Below, in pieces: positions 48,297 through 56,522 of a stretch of DNA of 64,000 nucleotides. The DNA is from Desulfobulbus elongatus DSM 2908. GTDB taxonomy: Bacteria > Desulfobacterota > Desulfobulbia > Desulfobulbales > Desulfobulbaceae. The stretch covers positions 1 through 64,000 of the forward strand of contig NZ_JHZB01000003.1 of assembly GCF_000621145.1 (NCBI RefSeq), given 5' to 3'. The notes beneath the pieces were generated by a model that was not told the origin of the DNA, ran no database searches, and saw nothing but the letters and a program-made list of their open reading frames with translations. Both the position numbers and the translations under genes were made by a program. Every line of letters starts with the position of its first letter. The stretch's first letter is position 1.

Positions 48297-50816
48297 ATGC
48301 CGGTCGGCGCCCTGTTCAGACACTGGTCGCTGCGGCTGTGGGCCCCGGACCGGGTGGCGCAGCACACCTATGAGGCCTTCAAAGACCTGCTCGGCTTCGA
48401 TGGCCGCTGCCACGAACTGATGGCCGAGTTCGAGGCCGTCTACCACGAGGGGCGGTTCGAGGACCTGGCCCGCACCCGCAGCCGCTACCGCCGGTTCAGC
48501 GAGGCGGTGGCCGGGATGGTGACCGCCCTGGAGCGGATGCATCCCGGCCAGGCGGGCCCGCTGCGCGCCTATTGCAACAAATACGATTTTTATGCCCGCC
48601 TGCTCCTCGCCCCGCCCGAGGCATTCCTCATCCCTCCCTTTGTTCTTGGCCATGACGCCCCTGTCGAACCCCGGCTGGCGGGCAACAAGAGCGCGCACCT
48701 GGTCCGGATCAAACAGGAGGCGAAGGCGCCGGTTCCCGAGGGCTTCACCATCACCGCCACCACCTTTGCCCTGGTGGTGGCCCACAACCAGTTGCGTCCG
48801 GCCATCGACCTCCTCCTGGCCGGGATCGATCCCGACGATGTCGCCAGTCTGGAGGCGGTCTCCCAGGCCCTGATGACCCTGGTGCGGCACAGCGAGATTC
48901 CGGATCGGATCGAGGAAGAGATCCTCGGCGAGTACGACCGGCTGGCGGCCCTGACGCCCGGCAGGGCGCCGCTGGTGGCGGTGCGTTCCTCGGCCCTGCT
49001 GGAAGACGGCGACCGCAGCTTTGCCGGCCAGTATCGCTCGGTGCTCGGCGTGCGCCGAGACGGCCTGCTTGCCGCCTACCGGGAGGTGGTCGCCTCGAAA
49101 TACACGCCCGAGGCCCTGCTGTACCGCATCCGCGCCGGAATCGGCGACGAGGAGGCGGCGATGGCCGTGCTGGTGACGACGATGGTTGACGGGACGGCCG
49201 GCGGCGTGGTCTACACCCGCGATCCGGCCGTCGGCGATGATGCCCTGCTGGTGCACGCCGTCCACGGCCTGGGCCTGCCTCTGGTGGGAGGGGAGACGGT
49301 GCCGTTCGTCTCTGTCTTTTCGCCCGGCAGCGACGTCCCGGTCGAGCGTTCCGCCGGCCGGCAGCGGCGGCAACTGGTTGTGCGGGACGGGCAGCTTTGC
49401 GAGGAGTCGCTGACTGCTGACCAAGCCGCGTCCCCGCCGCTGGGCCGAAAGCAGGCCGCCGAACTCGTCCGCCTGGCCCGGAACCTGGAACGAGTGTTTG
49501 GCGGCCCGCAGGATATCGAATGGGCCCTGACCGCGGCCGGGCGGCTGTTCATCCTGCAATCCCGGCCCCTGTGGCTGGAAAGTGGTTTTCCCCTCCGGCG
49601 CGTATCCTGCCGGCCACCCGAGAATCTCAAACCCCTGCTGACCGGCGCCCGGCGGGCCGCCGGCGGTATCGCCCACGGCACCGTGTGCCATTTCGGCCCG
49701 GAAAACAGCGAACTCCCGGCAGCGGGAGCGGTGCTGGTCACCCGGCACATCCCGCCCGCCCTGACCCGGCACCTGCCCAGACTGGCCGCCGTGGTCTGCG
49801 AACAGGGCGCAATCACCGGCCATTTCGCCACAGTCTGCCGGGAATTCGGCGTGGCGCTGCTGGTGGAGGCCACCGGCGCCCTTGCCGTTTTGCCCGAGGG
49901 CGCGGAGGTGACCGTCGACGGCTGGGATGGCGTCGTGTATCCCGGCCGGGTCGACGGCCTGCTCGCCCTGGGGAAACAGCGGCGGCCGGCTGCGGTTTCC
50001 GCCTTCCAGCGCAAGCTGCGCACCCTGCTCGACTCCATCACCCCCCTGCACCTGCTCGACCCCACCGATGCCGAATTCCGGCCGCAGGCCTGCCGCTCGC
50101 TGCACGACATCATCCGTTTTGCCCACGAGACGGCCGTGCAGACCATGTTCGGCCTGGGCGACATGGCCAGCGGCGTCTCAGGCCGCTGCCGCAAGCTGGC
50201 GAGCGAGGTGCCGCTCGACGTTTTCCTGCTCGATGTCGGCGGCGCCTTTGCCGATGCCGGCGGCAAGGAAATCGACCTTGCGGCGTTGCGTTCCGTCCCT
50301 TTCCTCGCCCTCTGGCAGGGGCTCAGCCATCCGGAGGTCGATTGGCGCGGCCAGCCGCATTTCGACTGGAAGGATTTCGGCGACATGGCGCTGGCCGGCG
50401 GTATCGCGACGGGAACGGCCAAACATTTTGCTTCCTATGCCGTGGTCGGGGCCGACTATGTCAATCTCAACATGCGCTTTGGTTTCCATTTCACCCAGGT
50501 CGACTGCCTCTGCGGCGGCGACAGCCGGATGAACTACTGCCGGCTGCGCTTTGCCGGCGGCGGCGGCGAAGAGCGGGGCCGCCTGGCGCGGATCGAACTG
50601 CTCAGGCGGATTCTCGCGCGGCTGGGTTTCGAGGTCGAAGCAAGGGCCACGCTGCTCGACGCCCGGCTGATCGGGTACCCGGCCGGGGAACTGCAGGCCC
50701 TGCTGGTCCACCTCGGCCGCCTGCTCGGCCAGGTCAAGCTCCTCGACCTGGTGTTGCGGGACGACGAGATCGAACAGAAGGTCGAGGATTTTTTCCGGGG
50801 AATCGGAGCACGCTAG
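48297..50816 (+). CDS. PEP/pyruvate-binding phosphotransfer protein with unusual C-terminal domain
   Basis: An 839-residue protein related to PEP synthase and pyruvate phosphate dikinase. A helical N-terminal region (1-125) of unknown type is followed by an ATP-grasp/PPDK_N-like domain: RLAGNKSAHLVRIK, VPEGFTITATTF, VAVRSSALLEDGDRSFAGQY, GGVVYTRDP and DIEWALTAAGRLFILQSRP. The mobile phospho-His domain is ACCEPTABLE by motif: QGAITGHFATVCREFGVALLV with H509, where TSH is replaced by TGH. The usual PEP-binding TIM barrel is absent. Instead there is a roughly 270-residue C-terminal domain with CLCGGDSRMNYC and a helical end. It may transfer phosphate to a different acceptor than pyruvate (inference). 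It starts behind AGGGGAGTAGG, directly after thiL. Confidence 0.82.
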   Translation: MPVGALFRHWSLRLWAPDRVAQHTYEAFKDLLGFDGRCHELMAEFEAVYHEGRFEDLARTRSRYRRFSEAVAGMVTALERMHPGQAGPLRAYCNKYDFYARLLLAPPEAFLIPPFVLGHDAPVEPRLAGNKSAHLVRIKQEAKAPVPEGFTITATTFALVVAHNQLRPAIDLLLAGIDPDDVASLEAVSQALMTLVRHSEIPDRIEEEILGEYDRLAALTPGRAPLVAVRSSALLEDGDRSFAGQYRSVLGVRRDGLLAAYREVVASKYTPEALLYRIRAGIGDEEAAMAVLVTTMVDGTAGGVVYTRDPAVGDDALLVHAVHGLGLPLVGGETVPFVSVFSPGSDVPVERSAGRQRRQLVVRDGQLCEESLTADQAASPPLGRKQAAELVRLARNLERVFGGPQDIEWALTAAGRLFILQSRPLWLESGFPLRRVSCRPPENLKPLLTGARRAAGGIAHGTVCHFGPENSELPAAGAVLVTRHIPPALTRHLPRLAAVVCEQGAITGHFATVCREFGVALLVEATGALAVLPEGAEVTVDGWDGVVYPGRVDGLLALGKQRRPAAVSAFQRKLRTLLDSITPLHLLDPTDAEFRPQACRSLHDIIRFAHETAVQTMFGLGDMASGVSGRCRKLASEVPLDVFLLDVGGAFADAGGKEIDLAALRSVPFLALWQGLSHPEVDWRGQPHFDWKDFGDMALAGGIATGTAKHFASYAVVGADYVNLNMRFGFHFTQVDCLCGGDSRMNYCRLRFAGGGGEERGRLARIELLRRILARLGFEVEARATLLDARLIGYPAGELQALLVHLGRLLGQVKLLDLVLRDDEIEQKVEDFFRGIGAR

Positions 50817-50819
50817 GCC

Positions 50820-51854
50820 ATGTATCAACTGCACTGGATCACCGACCACCTGGCCACCGGGCATGCCCCCATGTCCTACGAGGACCTGGCCGCCATCCGC
50901 GCCCAGGGCATCCGCGCCATCGTCAACCTCTGCGGCGAGTTCTGCGACCTCCATCAGATCGAGGAGAGCAGCGGCTTCGAGGTCTATTACCTACCGGTGG
51001 CGGACGAATGCGCCCCGGATCTGGCGGCCATGGAAAAGGCCCTCGACTGGCTGGACGAAAGCATCTACCTCGACAAGAAAGTGCTGGTGCACTGCCGGAT
51101 GGGCCATGGCCGCACCGGCACCTTCATCGCCGCCTACCTGCTGCGTCGGGGCTTTGCTTTCAGGGAGGCGGAGCAGACCATGAAGGGCAAACACGCCAAC
51201 CCGGCCACCTTTGCCCAGCGCCGTTTCCTGAAAGAGTACGGCCGACAGGCCGGCCCGCTCAGGACCGTGCCGCCCCGGATCGACAACCGACCCCGGCCGG
51301 ACGTCGCGCCGCTGCTGGCCGCCTACGCCCAGGCCATCGCCTGGGCCGATGCCCGCATCGGCGAGCGGCACGCCGGCTGCGGCCTCAACGACCATCCCTG
51401 CTGCCACAGCCCCTTCGATCTTCGTCTCATCGAAAGCATGCACCTCAGCCAGGCCATCAACCGGGGTCTGACCCAGGGGCAGCGCCAGGAGGTGATCGAG
51501 CGGGCCCTGGCCCTGGCCCGCACCATGAAGGAACTGCATCATCAGCAACCCGGCCTGACCACGGACGCCCTGGCCGCGCATTTTCCGCAAGCGCCCCTTG
51601 CCTGTCCGCTGCTGGCGGACGGTCAATGCCTGGTGTTCGCTGACCGGCCGCCGCGGTGCCGCTACGGCCACGGTGCGGACGACGATCAGGCCGCCGCCAT
51701 TGCCGCGGTAATGGCCGAGCTGTCGCGCCAGGCCTATCAAACGCTGACCGGCCGGACGCCGCCCGCCATGGAACTGACCTTCTCATCGGCCGACACCATT
51801 TCCGGCAAATTCGTTCAGCTTTATTTTCAGGCGGCGAGCGGCAAAACCGAGTAG
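50820..51854 (+). CDS. Tyrosine/dual-specificity phosphatase fused to a Cys-cluster domain
   Basis: A 344-residue fusion. Residues 1-145 form a small Cys-based phosphatase: IVNLCGEF, VYYLPVADE with a candidate general acid Asp, and the P-loop VHCRMGHGRTGT (nucleophile C92, Arg 98). The rest (about 170-344) has Cys spacing of the YkgJ type (GCGLNDHPCCHSPFDL, then ACPLLADGQC and RPPRCRYG), a putative zinc or Fe-S binding domain. I know no standard name for this combination. It lies between the PEP-synthase-like gene and the NtrC-type regulator, so dephosphorylation of a relay component is a reasonable guess. It starts three bases after the previous stop. Confidence 0.78.
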   Translation: MYQLHWITDHLATGHAPMSYEDLAAIRAQGIRAIVNLCGEFCDLHQIEESSGFEVYYLPVADECAPDLAAMEKALDWLDESIYLDKKVLVHCRMGHGRTGTFIAAYLLRRGFAFREAEQTMKGKHANPATFAQRRFLKEYGRQAGPLRTVPPRIDNRPRPDVAPLLAAYAQAIAWADARIGERHAGCGLNDHPCCHSPFDLRLIESMHLSQAINRGLTQGQRQEVIERALALARTMKELHHQQPGLTTDALAAHFPQAPLACPLLADGQCLVFADRPPRCRYGHGADDDQAAAIAAVMAELSRQAYQTLTGRTPPAMELTFSSADTISGKFVQLYFQAASGKTE

Positions 51855-51863
51855 AGTGCACCA

Positions 51864-53291
51864 ATGAGCACGAACGAGCATCCCCGCATCCTGGTTGTCG
51901 ACGACGAGCGCGACATGCTCACGTTTCTGACCAAGATGCTGACCAGGAAAGGCGGCTACGAGGTGGTTCCGGCCCTTTCCGCCGAGGAAGCCCTGGAGAA
52001 GATGGAGGCCGAACCGCCTGCAGCCGTCCTCACCGACATCAGGATGCCGGGCATGGGCGGCCTGGCCTTTCTTCAGCGGATCCGCACGCTCGATCCGGCG
52101 GTGACCACCGTGCTCATGACCGGTCACGGCACCATCGAGATGGCGGTGCAGGCGCTCAAGGACGGGGCCTATGACTTTGTCGAAAAGCCCTTCGACAACG
52201 ACCGTATCCTCCGCACCGTCGGCCGGGCCGTGGAGCGGACCCGGCTGATGCGGGAGAATGCCCAGTTGCAGGACCGGCTCGCCGGTCAGGAGCACGACCA
52301 CGGCTTTGTCGGTCGTTCGCGGCGATTGCAGCAGACCCTTGAATTGCTGCGCCGGGTGGCCCGGAGCAACGTCACCGTGCTCATCCGCGGCGAATCGGGT
52401 ACCGGCAAGGAACTGGCGGCCAGGGCGCTGCACGCCCTCTCGCCCCGGGTCGGCCGGCCGATGATCACCGTCAACTGTCCGGCCCTGCCCGAGCACATCC
52501 TGGAGAGCGAGCTGTTCGGCTACCGCAAGGGGGCCTTCACCGGCGCGGATCGCGATAAAACAGGGCTGTTCGTCGAGGCCGACGGCTCCACCATCCTGCT
52601 CGACGAGATCGCCGACATCCCGGTGAGCGTGCAGACCAAGCTGCTGCGGGTTTTGCAGGAGAAGGAGGTGCAGCCCCTGGGGCAGAACCGGACCTTCAGC
52701 GTCGATGTCCGGGTGATCGCCTCCACCAACCAGGACCTGGAGGCCAAGATCCGGCGGGGCGAGTTCCGGGAGGATCTCTTCTACCGCCTCAAGGTGATGA
52801 CCGTGACCATGCCCGGCCTGGCGGACATGGCCGGCGACATCCCCCTCCTGGCCCAGCATTTCCTCGACCGCTACAGCCGCGAGCACGGCCGCGAGCAACT
52901 GGAATTCTCTGCCGAGGCGCTCCAGGCGCTGATGCAGCATCCCTGGCCCGGCAACGTCCGCGAGCTGCAGAACACCATCAACCGGGCCGTGCTCCTGTGC
53001 GGCTGCACGGTGATCGAGGCGGCCGATCTCTGGGACGAGGCGGAACAATGTCCGCAACCGCCGGATGGCACGCGTCTCCTGGAAACCATGGATGCCGCCT
53101 CCTTCGATCAGCTTCCCTATCAGCAGGCGAAAAACGCGTTGCTGCACCGGTTCAACGCCGCCTACCTCGCCCAGGCCCTCCGATCGTCCGGCGGCAACGT
53201 CACGGCGGCGGCCCGCGCCTGCGGCATGGAGCGGCAGGCCTTCCAGCGTCTGCTTCGCCGGCACGACATCGACTCGAGGACCTTCCGCTGA
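51864..53291 (+). CDS. NtrC-family sigma-54-dependent response regulator
   Basis: A 475-residue regulator: receiver (1-120, VVDDERDM, phosphoacceptor D58 in AVLTDIRMPGMGG, VEKPFD), AAA+ domain (about 148-385) and a Fis-type DNA-binding helix-turn-helix at the end (GGNVTAAARACGMERQAFQRLL). The AAA+ part has Walker A GESGTGKE (176-183), the sigma-54 contact loop GAFTGA (223-228), the Walker B LLDEIADI and HPWPGNVRELQN. The cognate kinase is not adjacent. The hybrid kinase at 40499 or the relay at 11-18 kb are candidates. The stop overlaps the next gene by TGATG. Confidence 0.94.
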   Translation: MSTNEHPRILVVDDERDMLTFLTKMLTRKGGYEVVPALSAEEALEKMEAEPPAAVLTDIRMPGMGGLAFLQRIRTLDPAVTTVLMTGHGTIEMAVQALKDGAYDFVEKPFDNDRILRTVGRAVERTRLMRENAQLQDRLAGQEHDHGFVGRSRRLQQTLELLRRVARSNVTVLIRGESGTGKELAARALHALSPRVGRPMITVNCPALPEHILESELFGYRKGAFTGADRDKTGLFVEADGSTILLDEIADIPVSVQTKLLRVLQEKEVQPLGQNRTFSVDVRVIASTNQDLEAKIRRGEFREDLFYRLKVMTVTMPGLADMAGDIPLLAQHFLDRYSREHGREQLEFSAEALQALMQHPWPGNVRELQNTINRAVLLCGCTVIEAADLWDEAEQCPQPPDGTRLLETMDAASFDQLPYQQAKNALLHRFNAAYLAQALRSSGGNVTAAARACGMERQAFQRLLRRHDIDSRTFR

Positions 53292-53689
53292 TGGAACCGC
53301 AACCGGCTCCCTACACCCTGGCGCGCAACAAATCCTACTGCAACTTCTGCCCCGGCTACTGCTGCTACCGGCTGCCCGGCGCCACCCTGTACCTCGACGC
53401 GCTGGACATCAACCGCCTCGCCCGCCACTTCGGCATCAGCGACGGCACCTTCCGCCGCCGCTATCTGGAAAACAAGAACACGTTCCGGACCAGGGCGGAC
53501 GGCTCCTGCCCCCTCCTGGCCACGGACCGCATGTGCAAGCGCTGCACCGTGCACGAGGCCCGGCCCCGACAGTGCCGCGAATTCCCCTACGACAAACCCT
53601 GCCCCTACCTGGAAAACCCCGGCCTGCTGGAACTCATCCAGCCGCGGGTCGAACGCAGCCTCGCCGGGAAAAGCGACGACCACCGCTGA
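53291..53689 (+). CDS. YkgJ-type Cys-cluster protein
   Basis: A 132-residue protein of the YkgJ/UPF0153 kind (putative Zn or Fe-S binding). Cys motifs are SYCNFCPGYCCYRL near 16-27, GSCPLL, MCKRCTVHEARPRQCREFP and CPYL, eleven or so Cys in total. The order and spacing fit the family CxxCxxCC...CxxL...C..Y..RP..CR pattern. It is coupled by a TGATG overlap to the NtrC-like gene. The preceding phosphatase fusion also ends with a related domain. Its function is unknown, and it closes the gene run that began at 40499. Confidence 0.85.
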   Translation: MEPQPAPYTLARNKSYCNFCPGYCCYRLPGATLYLDALDINRLARHFGISDGTFRRRYLENKNTFRTRADGSCPLLATDRMCKRCTVHEARPRQCREFPYDKPCPYLENPGLLELIQPRVERSLAGKSDDHR

Positions 53690-53713
53690 GCCTGCGTTTC
53701 TTCCTTTACACGA

Positions 53714-53733
53714 ACGGCTGTCAGCCGTGTTTT
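53714..53733 (+). terminator. Short hairpin, possible terminator of the pts/NtrC gene run
   Basis: ACGGCT (53714-53719) pairs with AGCCGT (53723-53728) over a 3-base loop and is followed by GTTTT. It is weak but well placed, 25 bases after the last stop. Confidence 0.4.
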
Positions 53734-53766
53734 GCGTCCCCTCGGGTGCATCTTTTTTGTTCCCCT

Positions 53767-53782
53767 GCAACATATATGTTGC
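53767..53782. promoter_or_regulatory. 16-bp perfect palindrome, candidate operator
   Basis: GCAACATATATGTTGC is a perfect palindrome in the 400-base gene-free stretch 53690-54091 upstream of the receiver and exporter genes. Symmetric sites of this size are typical for dimeric regulators. I cannot name the factor. The remaining part of the stretch (about 53805-53870) is very AT-rich and probably contains the promoter. No other feature was seen there. Confidence 0.5.
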
Positions 53783-54091
53783 GTCTCTGCGCGACCGGGA
53801 ACGAATATATTTCCGGTTCATTCAGGTTCTGTTCGAAAAAATATATATTAATTTTAAATTATTGTGAATTGTGCCGGTATCGGCCTCCTGCTGGCATCCG
53901 ATGTGCTAGAAGCTGATACGGAGTGCGTACGCCATCGCCGTCCTTCTTCGGCAACCGAAACCGCAGGTGCACGGATGCCGGGGCACGACGGACCGCCGCC
54001 CCGTGACCTCTGCGCCCGCCGCGGCCACGGGAGGGCACGGACGAGGGGCGGTGAGATCGATCAAGCCGCAATGTGGTGCAAGGAGAACAAC

Positions 54092-54463
54092 ATGGCAGAA
54101 ATTCTCGCCCTGGACGATGTCCTCGATGCCACCGTGCTCGTGGGCAAGATCCTTAAGAAAAAAGGACATGTGGTCCATACCTTCACCGAAGAGGACGAGG
54201 CGATCGCGTTTGCCCGCCACCATCCCATCGATTTGGCCATTCTTGATATCAAGTTGAAAAAAATGAGCGGTATCGAGGTGTTGGCCATTTTGAAAGAGGA
54301 GCATCCTACAATGAGGACCATCATCCTCACCGGGTATCCGACCGTGGAAACCGCCCGCGAGGCCATCAGCCTGGGAGCGGACGAATACTGCGTCAAGCCG
54401 ATCGATCGGATCGAACTGGAAGAGAAGGTGGAAAAGGTGCTGGCGGCGGGATCGGGGGACTGA
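54092..54463 (+). CDS. Single-domain response regulator upstream of the exporter
   Basis: A 123-residue receiver domain. LALDDVLDA replaces the usual DD/DE cluster with a single DD. The phosphoacceptor lies in LAILDIKLKKMSG (D52), with TIILTGYPT and YCVKPID later. It starts behind AAGGAG. No output domain. It stands 167 bases before the TauE/SafE genes, in the same direction. A role in controlling sulfur-compound export or transporter expression is only a guess from position. Confidence 0.85.
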   Translation: MAEILALDDVLDATVLVGKILKKKGHVVHTFTEEDEAIAFARHHPIDLAILDIKLKKMSGIEVLAILKEEHPTMRTIILTGYPTVETAREAISLGADEYCVKPIDRIELEEKVEKVLAAGSGD

Positions 54464-54630
54464 TGCCCTCGGGCCGCGCTACCGCCCCGGTGGTGATCAT
54501 GCCGTTGCCGGAGGGGGCGGCGGCGCTGCGGCCGGGAGGACGGACAGTGGGTTGTATGGGAGTATAAACCGCCGGCGCCGGTCGAGGCGTTCGGACGGAT
54601 CGCATGAACAACAAACAAGGGAGATTGAGT

Positions 54631-55869
54631 ATGAACATGAGAAAAGGCGTCGTCCCATGGCTATTTGCGGCAATGGTGATGCTGGTGGGAAGCAATGTGG
54701 CCGCTGTGGAAGGGGAGGGCCAACCGGCGGTCCAGCAGGCTCCCGCCCCGGCGGGCGTGACGATCACCATCGACAAAACCGAACTCAACAACGGCGGCAC
54801 GATCAAGGTCAGCGGCCAGGCCCCGGCCGGAAAGCCGGTTTTTCTCGAAGTCTGGGCGGCGGACCACAGCGTGCGTGCCAACCGGTTTGACAGCGAGGTC
54901 GACAAGGAGACCGGCAAGCGCCCCTATATCTTCTACATCACCGAAGAGATGCCGGCCTACTACAAGATCTTCGCGCCGAAGGATATGCAGGCCAAGATCG
55001 ACGCGGCCAAGAAGCAGGGAAGGAAATGGAGCTATTCCGCAGTGCTGAAGGATCTGGGCGCGGAAGGTGCCTACACCGTTCCGGCCAAGACCAAGATCGA
55101 TCACTTCCAGTCCACCCTGATGGCCAGCATCGTCGGCAGCCGCGGCGACCTGCTGCCGGCCATGGACGACAAGGAGAACCGCAAACGCTCCATGCAACTG
55201 GTCAAGGCCCGTTTCCGGAGCGTTGACAAGGTGTTTGCCGCCGATGTCGACGTCAAGCCCGACGGTTCCTACACCGCCGACATCAAGATCCGCGAGGGTC
55301 TGTCCCCCGGCAAGTACAAGATCGTCGCCGCAGTGGACAAGGCGACCAAGAGCGAGGCCGCGACCTTTGAAAACAAGATCGCCTTTCCCCTGGTGTACCT
55401 GGATAACGCCGGCACCAGCCTCAACATCTTCTATCCCTTTCTGCTGACCCTGGTTGTGGCCATATTCGGCGTGCTCATGGGCGCGGGCGGCGGCTTCATC
55501 ATGAACCCGCTGCTGCTGACCCTGTTCCCGGCCTTGCCCCACACCATCGTCGCCGGTACGGTCACCCCGACGGTGCTCTTCTCGCAGGGCAGCGGCATTT
55601 TCAATTACTCGAAGATCAAATTCATCAACTGGAAGCTGGGATGCAGCATCGGCGTTGCCATGCTCCTGGGCGGGTTCATTGGCCCGAAACTGACCGAGAT
55701 GATCACCCTGGACCAGTTCAAATTCGCCTTCGGCTGGATTCTGCTTGTCCTGGCCGCGCTGATGCTCTGGCAGACAATGCCCGCCTACCTGGCGAAGAAC
55801 AAGAAGGAACAGGCCATTCTCAAGGAGTTCAAGAAGCGGGCTGAAGAAGCGGCCAAGGGCAAAAATTAA
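54631..55869 (+). CDS. TauE/SafE-type exporter, first half, with large periplasmic domain
   Basis: A 412-residue protein. A signal peptide (about 7-31) is followed by a periplasmic domain of about 230 residues whose start (ITIDKTELNNGGTIKVSGQA) looks like an immunoglobulin-type beta sandwich. The C-terminal 150 residues hold the first TauE/SafE half: FGVLMGAGGGFIMNPLLL, HTIVAGTVTPTVLFSQGSG and three to four membrane helices. A lysine-rich tail ends the protein. The start is chosen at ATG 54631 because AAGGGAG lies seven bases upstream, and ATG 54604 has a poorer site. The second half is the next gene. The family exports sulfite, sulfonates or related anions. Confidence 0.85.
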   Translation: MNMRKGVVPWLFAAMVMLVGSNVAAVEGEGQPAVQQAPAPAGVTITIDKTELNNGGTIKVSGQAPAGKPVFLEVWAADHSVRANRFDSEVDKETGKRPYIFYITEEMPAYYKIFAPKDMQAKIDAAKKQGRKWSYSAVLKDLGAEGAYTVPAKTKIDHFQSTLMASIVGSRGDLLPAMDDKENRKRSMQLVKARFRSVDKVFAADVDVKPDGSYTADIKIREGLSPGKYKIVAAVDKATKSEAATFENKIAFPLVYLDNAGTSLNIFYPFLLTLVVAIFGVLMGAGGGFIMNPLLLTLFPALPHTIVAGTVTPTVLFSQGSGIFNYSKIKFINWKLGCSIGVAMLLGGFIGPKLTEMITLDQFKFAFGWILLVLAALMLWQTMPAYLAKNKKEQAILKEFKKRAEEAAKGKN

Positions 55870-55892
55870 GGATCTTTCGAGGAGAATCGATC

Positions 55893-56282
55893 ATGAAAAT
55901 AGAATTCTGGGGACAGGAATTTAAGGTAAACATGGTGATCGGCTGCATCGGTGGTTTTCTGATCGCCGTCATGTCGTCGATGTTCGGCTTCGGCGGCGGT
56001 CCGTTCATGGTGCCGCTGATGACCGTGGCCCTGCGTCTGCCCATGTATCTGGTGGTCGGCAGCTCACTGTTGGCCATCTTCTTCAATACATCGATCAGCA
56101 CCATGCGCCATTATCAGTTCGGCAACTTCGACCTCTATTTCTTCCTGGCCATGTTCCCGGCGGCCATTCTCGGCGGCTATATCGCGCCGCAGATCGCCAA
56201 GCGGGTCAGCCCCCTGGTGGTCAAGCGGGTTGCCTGCGTGGGCTTGGTGCTGTTGGCCCTGAATCTGCTGGGCGTGTACTGA
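55893..56282 (+). CDS. TauE/SafE-type exporter, second half
   Basis: A 129-residue membrane protein with about four helices. It repeats the TauE/SafE signature: GGFLIAVMSSMFGFGGGPFMVPLM, then PMYLVVGSSLLAIFFNTSIS and AAILGGYIAPQIAKRV. A normal TauE/SafE protein has two such halves on one chain, so this probably pairs with the product of 54631-55869 to make one transporter. The gap is 23 bases with CGAGGAG before the ATG, so it is a clean separate gene rather than a frameshift. Confidence 0.85.
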   Translation: MKIEFWGQEFKVNMVIGCIGGFLIAVMSSMFGFGGGPFMVPLMTVALRLPMYLVVGSSLLAIFFNTSISTMRHYQFGNFDLYFFLAMFPAAILGGYIAPQIAKRVSPLVVKRVACVGLVLLALNLLGVY

Positions 56283-56320
56283 TACCCTCCGGCAGGGTGC
56301 ACTGCCTTACCTGAAGCATC

Positions 56321-56368
56321 CCTCCTTCCCGCGAAGAAGGCCGCACGGCCGTCTTTACGGGAAGGAGG
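56321..56368. repeat. Long hairpin after the exporter genes
   Basis: CCTCCTTCCCG (56321-56331) pairs perfectly with CGGGAAGGAGG (56358-56368). The inner part (GAAGAAGGCCG with CGGCCGTCTTT) extends the stem imperfectly to a tiny loop. No T-run follows, so it may be an RNA-stabilising or rho-assisted end, or a dispersed palindromic repeat. Confidence 0.6.
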
Positions 56369-56522
56369 CCTCCCTCCTCTCGGTCGGTGTCTGTGGTCAG
56401 ACAACGATCACCTGTTTTTTCCGAGTTTTTTTCCGTGCATGGTTCGGGTGCGCCCGGTTCCGACAGCCGGTCCTGCCGGCAGCGTTCGGTGGCGGCTACG
56501 GCAGGCTGGTTGCGGTTCGCGA

